From Orobanche coerulescens (lineage: Eukaryota > Streptophyta > Magnoliopsida > Lamiales > Orobanchaceae): a stretch of 64,000 nt of DNA. Below, piece by piece: positions 35,270 to 45,562 of the stretch. The position numbers and the translations under genes are program-made. The notes under the pieces were generated by a model. It did no database searches and was not told the DNA's origin. It saw only the letters and a program-made list of their open reading frames with translations. The first letter of the stretch is position 1, and each line of letters starts with the position of its first letter. Where the stretch lies: the NCBI GenBank assembly GCA_033398695.1, contig CM065802.1, positions 168,015,965 to 168,079,964 on the forward strand, given 5' to 3'.

Positions 35270-38262
35270 CTTAGCCCTAATAAGTCAGCCACATAACTCC
35301 TCCCGACCCCTTTTTTTCTCCCCCGTCGACCCTCTCTCTCTCTCTCTCAAAATTAAACTCTCTCTGTTACTCTCTGTAACACACACATACACACACATAC
35401 ACACACACAGAGAGACCTACACACACAAACACACACAGACGCGCACACACACGAACCCATAGCGGATTAGACTAGCCGCGACGGCTCCAGGCTATGTCGG
35501 CGGGAGGTGGTTCAATCCGGCGAGAATAATGTGAGGTGGTGGAGGTTCAGTTTTCTGTAAAATTTGGGGGTTTTTGCCTCGGTTCGATTTGGGATCTGAT
35601 TGCGGGTTCGGGCCACGGGTTCAGGCCGCGGGTTCCTATGACATGTAACAGGATCCGAATTTTGGGGGTTGTTGTATGTGGGTTAAATGGGCTGTGGTTT
35701 AGCCGCGGAGGTTGGTGGAGGACCTGGTCCAAGGGCGAAAAGTCGCCGTAAATCAGAGATGGAAAGTGGAATCTGATGGACACAACTCAGGCAAAGGTGG
35801 GTTGAGACATCCGATTTCTGGTTCGGCCGACTGGACAAGGTGATAGGTTTGATTTTGTAAATTTCAGTTTGGCTTTGTTGATTGCCGAGAAACGGCTCAA
35901 TGGTTTAAGGAAGGAATTTCTCCTGGTTTTGCTTATGGGTGAAAGATCTGATTTGTTGGAAGATCTGGGATTGGGTTTAGAAACAGGTTTTGATGTTTAA
36001 CGGTGGTTCTTCAGACTTAAACGGTGGGATTGATACCAGGAAATATTGATTAATATTTACACAACAGAAATTAAGCTATGGTATTATGAGTTTACCTTTG
36101 TTGAGGAAGATGACAAATTGCAGAACGTGAGAATTCAATAAGGGAACGACTGGAGGCAGAGGAAAAAATATCTTTGTGTATTCTGTATTTTGGATGCATT
36201 ATACAGTATTTAGACCATAAATTATTGGGTTTAGGGTATAGTTTATGGGTTTAGGAGAATCCAATTGGGTTAGGAAGAAAGGCTTGGGCCACAAGAATAA
36301 AAATTAAAGTGATCCAAAATAATTAGGCTAAATTAAATAACAATGTTAATATTACTACTAATAATAATAATAAATAATAGGGATAATAATAATCATAGTA
36401 ATAATAATAATAACTAAATAATATTATTATTATTTGACTTGAAAGGAATCTTTTGGTAATTAATATTGTTTAAAATTGACTCGGGCCTACAAATGACGAG
36501 ATGAAATGGTGAATTTAAAATGAGAAAGGAACGAACGAATCACGTGACTTATCATGAATAAGAATGACATAAATGAAATTTGCATGATCATGAGAATGAA
36601 ATGAATTAAACGATAATTTATTCGGGCATTAATTTAATAAAATTAAACATATTTTCTATAATTCACAATAAATGTATATGCGAAATCGGGGCGTTACATT
36701 GAGGCCCGACAGTTTCTAGCAAAGTGGTCAGATTTACTACAGTTTCGAAAATTATTGTTGAATTTCTTCGTTTCTCTCATCTTTATGTCCTTCTTCCTCC
36801 AGTTTAATAAGTTTTGAAACTTATTTATATTTTTGGCATAATATGCCGATTCTTCATCATCTTCATCCACCGGGATTCCTTCATTTCTTGACATCTTAGC
36901 TTTTAAAACCTTTCCTTCAGTTTCGGCTTGGCATTCCGAGATTTAAGAACTATCTCGTAATTTATTTGTTAACCAACGAGGGCACTAAAATAAAGATTAT
37001 TTAAATCTTTCGATTCCATAATTGCAGTTACCGTCCCGTTCCATTCAATAGGTAGCGATCGTAGGATTTGCTTTAGTTTTTCACTACTTGTTAACGGTTT
37101 TCCGAAACAAGTTAATCCATTTGTAATGACCGAGAATTGGTCAAGCGTGTTAGTGATGGATTCTTCACTTTTCATCATAAATAGCTCGTATTCGTGGAGG
37201 AGCATATTTATTTTTCTCTTCTTAACTTGTGATATTCCTTCATGGGTTACCTCGAGTAATTTCCAAATCTCTTTGGCACTATCACACGAAGATATCTAGT
37301 TGTGTTCTTTCAGATTTAAAGTACAATATAATAATTGTGTTGCTTTGCAATTATGGTGGTCGTTCTTCCAATCATTATCATCATATTCTTCGAAAGTTTT
37401 CAGCGTACCGTTGGAATTCATTGGAATTTTCGGACATAGGCAAATTACTTTCCAAAGCTCGATGTCGTAGGCTCGGATGAATACTGACATCTTCTTCTTC
37501 CATGTCATGAAGTTAGATCCGTCAGAGAATGGTGGACGATTTAAGGCAAGACCTCCGACTGGGGCAAATTGAGATGCCATTTGGATCGTTTCTCCTTGGA
37601 TGTTAAGCAGCTTTTAGGATAACCTCTCTGATACCAATTGTTGTAAATTGTGTACCTTCGCCGTTTGAAATTTACGCGAAGTATAATAGAGTTAACAAAC
37701 TCTTTTGCGTTGCGGAAGCATAATTAAATTGCGGAAAATTAACGACATAAGATTTACAGAGGTTCGGCCAATCGTGCCTATGTCCTCTCTTTGTATCTTT
37801 TTCTATAGACTAAAGATAAACCTTTTCCTTGTCTTCTATCGGTCTGAGGTAAACCGTTACAATCTCGTCTTCTATTGATCCGAGATAAACCGTTACACTC
37901 TTGTCTCTATGTCAGTCCAAGATAAACCATTTTCCTTTTCTATTGGACAAGGAATCAACCTATCTAGCTTTCTATTTGTACTAGACAAACCTTACTTGGA
38001 TTTAGTTGTGATCCTAACAATGCCGGATCAACAATCCTAATAACATCGAATCAATCTACAATCTATACCTTTCCTCTCGTGTATAAGTTATCGTGTATAA
38101 ACACTCAAACTCTTGACAATATAATCTTGATTACAACAACGCTAATGTATATAACAATATATGATGTATATCAGATTTCCTTCAAGTTGTTGTATTTATT
38201 GATACCAAATGGTTTGATATTTATATGCTCAAAGGCTCAACTAGCCGTTAGCTCCTGACACT

Positions 38263-38662
38263 TCATTACGTACGTTACCTTCTCTTCATTACGTACGTTA
38301 TGCTTGTTACATACATTAACATCTTTTTGTTACGTATGTTAAGCTATGTGCAAATTAGTCCAGTAGCTTCGTTTCTTCCATTACGTACGTTATCACTACC
38401 TCATTACGTATGTTACATAACTCATGTATACGTTGCATGCTGACCTACTCCATGATGTCGTCCTTCAACGGTTCTTTGTTTGAAATTCATATTCACGTAC
38501 TCATTACGTATGTTACACCATTGTCATTACATATATTAAGTCTCTTTCACTGCGTATGTTAAGTTTGTATTATTGCATAAGTTAACTGTTTGTCAAACTC
38601 GCCTGCCTTCAGCTGGGATTGTATTACGTACATTATATGTTGTACATTACATACGTTATACT
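38263..38662 (-). repeat. TTACGTACGTTA palindrome array (copia LTR G, 5' copy)
   Basis: Second copy of the G array: ATTACGTACGTTAC, ATTACGTACGTTAT (twice), GTTACGTATGTTAA, ATTACGTATGTTAC and decayed forms such as ATTACATATATTAA. More units have lost CG than in the 3' copy. Confidence 0.9.
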
Positions 38663-38815
38663 TGATATTTCTTCACTTCTTTGCTTTTCTATCCGGCTCA
38701 TTTGTCTCCGACTTCTTCGTTGTATTATTTTGCTTCCTTGTTGTTTTTATTTGATTAACAACTAATCATCAAAACTCAATTATAAATGTATGGAATAAAT
38801 TATTTCAACACCAAC

Positions 38816-39576
38816 TTCTTCTAAGCGACTACCTATGATGCCTAAACTAATGGAATTGCAGTACCGAGTGGCCAATTCGGCCACTAATTGCTTCAAAAGT
38901 GGGTAGCAGAGCCATTTCAGCTTCAAGTGTATAAGGCTGGCGATTTCATGCCACACATGTGGCAGTGTTAGCATGGGCTTGATTTTGCCGAGGTGGATAT
39001 GTACGTGCTCCGATGGCTTCGCAAGATCTAGGACAATATGTTGTTCACGATCGTACCACTCCATCCACTTTCGATCATACGACGAAGGTGAATAGAGGGG
39101 TAGTCTGAGCAAGTCAAGTTGGTACATGTGGTATTAGGTCAGGCAAGCTTAGAATTTACGAGTTGAAGAAGGCGATGATCCAGTGGCTAAGATGATTGTA
39201 GTTATCGAGATCCCTTGTTAGCATATGTTTATGGTTTTTGGTACCGCTGCTTTGGATTCTTGTATATCTAAGTCATGCATGGGTAGATTGCATCTAAATA
39301 ATGTTACCTAATGTGAGATGTATGCGATTGGTCTGATGGAAGGAAGAAAGATTTGGAATTGTGAAGTTAAGAACTTCCTGATTCAGATGAATGGTCATGA
39401 GTGGTTGCTAGAGCTGATCGTGGTAGATTTACCGAAAAATGATGTGATTTTGGGTATATATTAGATAGATCGTCATATTACCATCCTTAATATCTGTAAG
39501 TAGATGGTGACTGTCACTTCTGATCATGGTTTGAGTATGTATTTCAGGACAGAAATTCCAGTCATTCCGGGAGACT
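38816..39576 (+). pseudogene. Chromovirus gag end and protease (element H), decayed
   Basis: H resumes after G. A remnant of a zinc knuckle (SCHTCGS) lies near 38955. From about 39140 the linker and aspartic protease align with K: FYELKK, DPVAKM, YAIGLMEGRKIWNCEVKNF, LELIVVDLPKNDVILGI and ILNICK. The catalytic DTGAS motif has become GTAAL and there are several stops (for example LGIY* for LGIDW). Protease would process the polyprotein; this copy is dead. Solo LTR F2 cuts the frame at 39577. Confidence 0.88.
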
Positions 39577-39784
39577 TGTAATATCCGGGGGTAATTTTTT
39601 TTTTTCGTGTTACTGTTGAGTTGTACGTATTCATTTGGAATTGTACAAGTGTTGTTATTTGGACCGATACAATGTATATTGTATTAAAATATTTCGGGAT
39701 CAAAATATTTATACTGGTCGTCGGTTTGGTTTCGTCGTTTGGTTGTTGCTTGGCGAATTTGGAATTTTGGCTAAGTTTATAGCC

Positions 39785-39865
39785 ATAGCGTACGCTACCT
39801 GTGTAGCATTGCGTACGCTAATTTGTTGCGATTACGTACGTTACGCCCTGAGGTTACGTACGTAA
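39785..39865 (+). repeat. TACGTACGTAA palindromes (LTR F2)
   Basis: Four units in 80 bp: ATAGCGTACGCTAC, TTGCGTACGCTAA, ATTACGTACGTTAC and GTTACGTACGTAAT. Both the GCGTACGC and the ACGTACGT cores occur, making F2 intermediate between the two palindrome types. Confidence 0.88.
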
Positions 39866-39930
39866 TGCTGGTAGGTGGTGGGAACCTTCCTCGTGGTCAA
39901 CTTTCGGGGCGAGGGTATCTTTGGGGTATC

Positions 39931-39934
<4 letters not shown>

Positions 39935-39971
<37 letters not shown>

Positions 39972-40753
39972 TGTTGTCAACTTGTGATTCTCTCCCTCAC
40001 GTGATTATTCATGTTATGTGTATATATATATATATATATATTATCCATGCAGCTTACCTTTCTCTCCTTCCCTTCACTGTATCATCTTCTCTCTCTCTTG
40101 TCCTCTCTCTCTCGTTCCCTCTCTTCTCTCCGCTCTCGTTTTTTTTTCTTTCTTCCGATGAGGTAGAGCTTGAGGACGGGCGGCCGGCTTCTCCATTTTC
40201 CGGCGACGGACTGGAGTTGACGACCGGAGGTAGGACTGACGTCTCCGGCGACGACTGAAGCTCGGCGACGGCAGGCGGCTCGCGACCAGAGCTCGGCGGC
40301 GGCCGATCGGAATTTCCGGATCGGAAGGCTGCAAATCCGGTCGAGCTGTTCGTCGACATCTGATTCGAACGGAGAATCCAGCCGGCATTTTTTTTTCTTT
40401 TGGCGAGACGGAGCTCAGGCGCCGGTTCTTCATGGTTTCCGGCCATGGACGTTTCTCCATTGTTTCCGGCGACCGGAGGTGGTTTTTATCTGGAACGGAC
40501 GGCGGAACGGAGGCTTGACAGATTTCCAACGAGGAGTTGCAGGCAGAGATGGAGTCGGGTGAAAACCGGCCATGGACGGAAACGGGCTGGAGTTGGACGA
40601 GGTCCGGCGGTTCAGTTATTCCGGCGGCCGAGTTTTGTTTTCTGACCGGATTCCGGCGAAGGTTGCCCGGCCGATCGATTTTTCCGGGTAAGTCCTTGTG
40701 TTGTGTGTTCTGTGTATATATATATATATATATATAATGTATATAAAGATGTG

Positions 40754-40813
<60 letters not shown>

Positions 40814-40918
40814 CGTGCGGTGTGTGTGTGTGTTGTATATATATATATAATGTGCAGTGGTGTGTGTGTGTGTTGTATATATATATAATGTGCAGTGGTG
40901 TGTGTGTGTGTTGTATAA

Positions 40919-40965
<47 letters not shown>
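39935..40965. repeat. (TA)n and (TG)n microsatellites (LTR F2)
   Basis: TA runs at 39936-39967, 40021-40041, 40717-40736, 40757-40812, 40840-40848, 40878-40886 and 40921-40953, with GTGTGTGTG blocks between the later ones in repeated TATATATAATGTGCAGTGG-type units. The first run sits where the other LTRs have their TATA box. Open frames across 40612-41070 arise only from these runs. Confidence 0.95.
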
Positions 40966-40968
<3 letters not shown>

Positions 40969-41378
40969 ATACGGATAAATACGAGTATAGTATGTGTTCG
41001 TGTTGAAATCGGAATTATCTATTGTGTCGTTTTCGGTCGATATCGTGTTATCGAATGAATTGTATTTCATTCAAGGTTGTTCGAGTGCTTGTGATTGTCG
41101 GAGGACGCCGTTGATCGATTCGTGGTAGGACGTTGATCGTGGAAGGACTTTCTCGCCTTCGGTTTGAGGCAAGTTTTATACTTGTACTGGTCAATGAGAT
41201 TAATGTTATCATGTATGTGTATGAATGTGTGTATCATTTCGAGACTTGGTCTCTTTATGATTTTGTTGATATCAGGTGATTGTTTGATACGATACCCTTC
41301 GGCAAATTATGCCAAATATTATTGTTGTTCGTAAATGGCCGATTTAAGGCATTGCGATATTTGTTGGTAATATATTTG

Positions 41379-41930
41379 TCGATAGCCGGTTCGCGGTATC
41401 GACATATCGATTGTTATTATTGATTGATGTTCCTTTGAGATATTGTTGTTGATAGACGGTTCGCCGCATCGACGTATCGATTGTTGTTATTGATTGATGT
41501 TCCATCAAGATATTTTTTGTGAATCGTCGTTATTGATATCAGTGTTTTTCTATTGATGTCGTTTTGGCCGATTGAAGGCATTGACGTATTCGATTATCAT
41601 CTTCGTTATCGGTAACCGATTAAAGGTGCCGAGACATCCGTTGTATAATTGTTATCGGTTAACCGTTCTGAAGGTAATCGATATATTGAATTGGGATTAT
41701 CAAAGATAATTCCCATCCGTTGTATAATTATTATCGATTGTCCGCTCTAAAGGTAATCGATATATTGAATTGGGATTATCAAAGATAATTCCCATCCGTT
41801 GTCAAAAAGATAATTCCCATCCGTTGTATAATTGTTATCGATTGGCCGTTCTACGGTAATCGAAGTATTGAATTGGGACTGTCGAGGATAGTTCCCATCC
41901 GTTGAATTATTATTGTCGTGTTGACCGATT
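41379..41930 (+). repeat. Two tandem repeat families in LTR F2
   Basis: Two units of about 72 bp (GGTTCGCGGTATCGACATATCG type, from 41379) are followed by three units of about 85 bp (GATAATTCCCATCCGTTGTA type, 41635-41930). Confidence 0.85.
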
Positions 41931-42564
41931 CAAGGCAGCACACTATTATTCTTGTGAACTCGGTAATTTTGTGATCGTTGAAGGTTGAGGATTTCCCGGA
42001 CTGTTGTGTTGTGATCGTTGCTCGTGTTAATAAGTCCTTAGGGATTTTGATCCCAGGATAGTTGTTTTGAATATCGTTGGTCGTGTCGATCTTTCATTAT
42101 TCGTGTGTCATCGTTCACTTGGTGAGTCGTATGATCCGTATTGGATGTGTTATCCATTGAGTTTCGTTGTCATGTTGTATCGTGACATATCCGGAATCAT
42201 ATCTGCGTTCCGATTGGTTATTGTGTAGGATTTTTAGCCAGGCACACCATGGTCATGCGTGGATGTTTCCGCATTGGACCGTGCACACGAGACGTAGTTC
42301 GTGAGGCTAATTAGGTACATTGTCCCACGTATATTTCTGGATTCCGTATACGGGGTGGACATGTGCACGGACACATTTCCAGATCGGGCGTACTGTGATG
42401 TCCATCATTGAGCCATACAATTTTGTTCTTTCATAGTCCATTTAAAGGCGTGGATGTGTTCGACGTTTTGTGGTTAAGCGTTCATACGCCCGAGGGGTAT
42501 GTTCGACAGTCAGGTTTGTTTCTTTGAGATCTGTATTGTGATGATTTATAGCTTCGGGCTGTTC

Positions 42565-42665
42565 GGCTTTCAGGCCATCGTGATATTTTGGCAGCTTCGG
42601 CTGAGGGCTTTCAGGCCATCGTGATATTTTGGCAGCTTCGGCTGAGGGCTTTCAGGCCATTGTTA
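42565..42665 (+). repeat. 41-bp tandem repeat (LTR F2)
   Basis: Two full and one partial unit of GGCTTTCAGGCCATCGTGATA followed by TTTTGGCAGCTTCGGCTGA. Confidence 0.9.
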
Positions 42666-43373
42666 TGTAACGGTATTTCTGTTGGAGCCTTCGGGCATTG
42701 TGATTCTTATTTATTTCAGCGTTGGTTTGGTTTACCTTTGGGTAATGTATTGTTGTGTTCTATATTGATGATCCGCCGTTGGGCACTTATGTTCTAACCT
42801 ATTGAGCAGGTATTGATCATATGCCATGGGCATAGTATTCCACGAATGCTCGATTCTTACTTTGGTTTGTGAGCATCTCGTACTACCATTGTTGTACTGT
42901 TTATTCTGCCTTTGGATGCATATCATGTTGTGCATGTATTTGATATTCATTATTCTGGATGGCTGACCCTGTGGGGGCGGAACATGTTTTCATGTTTTAG
43001 GTACTTGATAGGAGAGAGTTGAGACACAGGGGCATGACGATGGCGACGAGGCATTCGAGCGATACTAGTCCGAGATATTTTGGTGTTCATGTTGGTGAGA
43101 CAGTTGGAGTACTCCAATTTTGTTCAGTCATTGTCGTTTTGTATTATCCGAGCAAGGCTCGTGGATGTTGTTGTATTCTTATTTTGGCCATGTAGGCCCA
43201 TTCTTGTCGTTGAAATTCCATATCGGAATAGTATGTCGGACGTCATAGTAGGGTCTGTGATTTCCTATTTTGGTCAGTTTGTTGTAATTTAGTCGTGTTC
43301 GCCTGGTGGATCACCTGATGTGGGGTCCACGGCACTGTAATAACCCAATGGGATTTGGGGGTGTTACAAGACT

Positions 43374-43458
43374 CATCAGTATAATGAAGTTAATGATATT
43401 TCTAAATTAGGGACGTGTTGGTTATTTGTGTTATAACATTGAGGATCGACATCACGAT
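43374..43458 (+). pseudogene. Continuation of chromovirus H after F2
   Basis: 85 bp aligning with the K protein just after the protease ([21 protein letters not shown]; here ISIMKLMIFLN, stop, GRVGYLCYN). It confirms that F2 is a clean insertion. LTR I ends the fragment at 43459. Confidence 0.8.
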
Positions 43459-43639
43459 TGTAATACCCGAGATCTTTGTTCCAGTTTCGTTGAGTTTTTC
43501 TGCGGATTATCGGATTGGCATTGTCCATATCTTTGGAATGTTGTGCCATGTTTGGGTGTGTCATGAGTTGACACGTGTTTGATTTCTATTCCAGATCATT
43601 TCTTGAGTTTTGACTCATTTCAGTGCAGAGCAAGCTACA

Positions 43640-44003
43640 GCTTGTGGTGTAGCGCGTGCTACTGTGCCATTATTAGCGCACGCAACCGGGTGTGTAGCGC
43701 ACGCTAACTGGCACTCCAGAGGCAGTCCAAGAGATACTGGACTGGACTGGAGTCTCGTTAGTGCACACTATGGTTGGTTGATAGCGCACGCTATCGTCTG
43801 CCTAGCGCACGCTAATTGTTCTCACTAGTGCACGCTACTTGGTAGGTGCAGACCAGTCCAGGAGCCACTCGACTGGATTTGTGACTCGTTAGCGCACGCT
43901 ACGCTTATTGGCTAGCGCTCACTAACAATGTTATAGGCGGTTTGTTTTGGAGAGTTGACCTCGCTAGTGCGCGCTAATGCAGTGTGCTAGCACACACTAA
44001 TAA
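43640..44003 (+). repeat. TAGCGCACGCTA palindrome array (LTR I)
   Basis: About eleven units, e.g. ATAGCGCACGCTAT, CTAGCGCACGCTAA, TTAGCGCACGCTAC and TTAGTGCACACTAT, with spacers carrying CAGTCCA...TGGACTGG motifs and GTGCAGACCAGTCCAGGAG. It ends a few bases before the TATA palindrome. Confidence 0.9.
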
Positions 44004-44027
44004 CTGTCCAGTATAAATACTGGACAG
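44004..44027 (+). promoter_or_regulatory. TATA box at the centre of a 24-bp inverted repeat (LTR I)
   Basis: Arm CTGTCCAGTAT (44004-44014), central AA, then its exact reverse complement. TATAAAT lies at the centre, so the core promoter is itself palindromic. Confidence 0.85.
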
Positions 44028-45004
44028 CAGCGTTAATTCATCATTTCTCACTCTTCTTCATCCCTTTCCGATGGGAGTGAGCTACGGAGGCGATTTTGAG
44101 CGACCTTCTTCTTCAAGCTTCATCTTGGGGTGGATTTATGTATATCTAGCATCATCTAATCATCTCATTGGTCCAAATCAAGGTATATTCTTCTTAGAAC
44201 CTTAGTTTCTTGAATTTGGGGGTCTTCCTTGGTCTTGGTGATTTTAACCCGATCTCATCCGATCGGTTGAGTATTCTTGATTGTCTTGGCCGTGGCTCTC
44301 AGTTTGACAACTCGTTTATTGATTTTGTATCACCCGGAACAATGATTCTTGATTTTCTTGAGAACACTTAGATCCTTATTTTTTTAGGATCGTTTCGGAT
44401 TTCCAATTAGTGTTATTGATTAGTATTAGTGTTATTTTCACAGTATTCGGGGAGCTTCCAAATTCTTGGTCATTCTTGGAAGTTCGAGGGCTATCCGATC
44501 ATGTCTGTTCGTTGTTCGGTTGCTCGTGGTATCGAGGCAAGTATCTTTTCCATACACTTCGTGTTTCGTAGACGCGATTGTTGGTAATTGATTATATATG
44601 GAACTTGAATGTTTTAATGAACCTTCTAAAGGATCGGTATATTCTCGATAAAAAGGGTTCCCTTCAAGATAACTCATATGATTCGTGGATAAATGTGTAT
44701 TTGGAATATGAGTATGTGTTGTATGTTGATAGATGTTATAACCATACTTTGTGAATATAATAGACTGTAATCACATGTCAAGAATTGTGTATCGAATCGT
44801 ATACTTGTTCGGTGGGTATTTGACATGTTGTGATATTAATTGTTACTCCTTTGAAAGAAGGTTGTGATGCTTAATGTTGTTTGGCTTGGCAATTGCTTTT
44901 TGCTGCGTGATTTTTATAAGTGATTGTGCCACCGGGTAAGATTGTTGAATCTCCGGGATTCATACTTGCTAGTATGGATCGGGCGGGACCGTAGGGTTAT
45001 CCAC

Positions 45005-45562
45005 TATCAGTCTGCGGATGAAATGCCATACTGGAGTTCAACTGCATACCCATCGCACGATGAACTGCTTTCCAGAAGTGAGACACGAATCGCCCGTCAC
45101 GATCCGATACAATACTCTTGGGGGTACCATGTAACCGTACAATCTCTTTAATAAACAGTTGAGCCAATCTCTCGGGTCCCTATGTGTATTTAATCTCCAA
45201 AAAGTGGGCTGATTTGGTTAGAGGGTCCACAATCACCCAAATCTTATTCATCCCTCGACGACTCATCGGCAAGCTAGTGATAAAATCCATCGATAAGTCC
45301 TCCCATTTCCACTCGGGAATCGAGAGCGGTTTTAGCATTCCTGCGGGTTGCTGATGCTCAATCCTAACCTATTGATAGGTTAAAAATCTCGAAACGAACT
45401 CTGCAACTTCAGGCTTCATATTCCCCCACCAATAACATTGCTTCAAATCCTTATACATCTTGCTAGATCTGGGTGAATGGAGTACGGGGTAGTATGAGCC
45501 TCTTTCAGGATAGAGTTCCTCAACTCTTCGCCTGCGGGTACACAAACTCGATTCCTGAAGCG
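45005..45562 (-). pseudogene. Chromovirus integrase fragment (element J)
   Basis: Minus strand, aligned with K integrase. Upstream (higher coordinate) is the zinc-binding region (SSKMYKDLKQCYWWGNMKPE near 45440, with CLTCQ changed to FLTYQ so a Cys is lost), then the core (WEDLSMDFITSLP near 45300; IVSDRDGRFVSHFWKAVHRA near 45100). The core reads to the SDRDG aspartate but the catalytic Glu lies beyond the junction near 45005. Stops occur (TAA after FLTYQ). The CACTA fragment at 45563-46342 replaces part of the upstream sequence. Confidence 0.88.

Larger units (their letters stand above)
34259..36698 (+). mobile_element. Solo LTR N (gypsy type) inside element G
   Basis: 2440 bp, TGTAGCGATCAC...GGGGCGTTACA, with perfect target duplication TTGAG (34254-34258, 36699-36703). 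It has no primer site or internal region. It contains four tandem 26-27 bp units (34639-34750), a TATA box in GGGTATAAAAACCC (about 35256-35269), CT and CA microsatellites downstream (35325-35460), a GC-richer leader and AAT-type microsatellites near 36350-36440. Unlike the other LTRs here it has no evident CG palindrome array. Confidence 0.9.
33601..37580 (-). pseudogene. Ty1/copia gag of element G, split by solo LTR N
   Basis: Minus strand. It starts ATG at 37580 (MASQFAPVGGLALNRPPFSD), with the usual copia N-terminal pattern PPFSDGSNFMTWKKKM. The central gag part follows (LLHEYELFMMKSEESITNTL near 37200), then an acidic stretch (DEDDEESAYY) and a zinc knuckle NCSKSDHFARNC whose first Cys is Phe. 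After N the frame resumes as a charged coiled-coil-like stretch (34150-33920) and a second knuckle CDKCLKIGHHISNC near 33780, ending near KVWIPKGTTISN at about 33685. There are several in-frame stops (37296, 36969) and at least one frameshift. The position directly ahead of the 3' non-coding tail shows that pol was absent before N inserted. Confidence 0.85.
32025..38810 (-). mobile_element. Element G: gag-only Ty1/copia retrotransposon (TR-GAG-like), hosting solo LTR N
   Basis: LTRs at 32025-33170 (1146 bp) and 37639-38810 (1172 bp) with TGTTG...CAACA ends and perfect target duplication CCAAC (32020-32024, 38811-38815). On the minus strand, the primer site TGGTATCAGAGAGG (37623-37636) follows the 5' LTR and AATGAGGAGA precedes the 3' LTR. 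Without solo LTR N (34259-36698) the interior is only about 2.0 kb. It holds a copia gag and then purine-rich non-coding DNA, with no protease, integrase or RT. This is the layout described for plant TR-GAG elements. Its LTRs carry ACGTACGT palindrome arrays next to the TATA box. Confidence 0.9.
39577..43368 (+). mobile_element. Solo LTR F2 (3.8 kb, gypsy type)
   Basis: TGTAATATCCGGGGG at 39577 to GGGGGTGTTACA at 43368, 3792 bp, with perfect target duplication AGACT (39572-39576, 43369-43373). H's protease frame continues on both sides. It contains four ACGTACGT-type palindromes (39785-39865), very long (TA)n runs at the promoter position, a GC-rich CGGCGACGG stretch (40140-40690) ending in a strong donor-like CCGG|GTAAGTCC at 40688, several tandem repeats (41379-42660), and the conserved 3' block shared with B and K. 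No internal region is present. Confidence 0.92.
43459..45004 (+). mobile_element. Truncated gypsy-type LTR I
   Basis: Starts TGTAATACCCGAGATC at 43459, inside H. It contains a palindrome array (43640-44003), a TATA box within a 24-bp inverted repeat (44004-44027), a donor-like AATCAAG|GTATAT at 44183, and GAGGCAAGTATCTT near 44533, so the promoter half is complete. Near 45004 it passes abruptly into minus-strand integrase sequence (J). The 3' part is missing and no target duplication was found, so the right edge is a deletion or recombination junction rather than a true LTR end. Confidence 0.8.

Noticed and set aside
38780..39127. 115-codon minus-strand frame
   Set aside because: Antisense shadow of the decayed plus-strand gag of H, crossing the G insertion edge.
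40054..40645. Open frames of 127-151 codons in LTR F2
   Set aside because: They lie in GC-rich LTR leader sequence inside a proven solo LTR (AGACT duplication); composition is low-complexity Arg/Pro/Ser and no domain is recognisable.
40612..41070. 152-codon frame rich in Ile, Tyr and Thr-His repeats
   Set aside because: It is a translation of TA and TG microsatellites.
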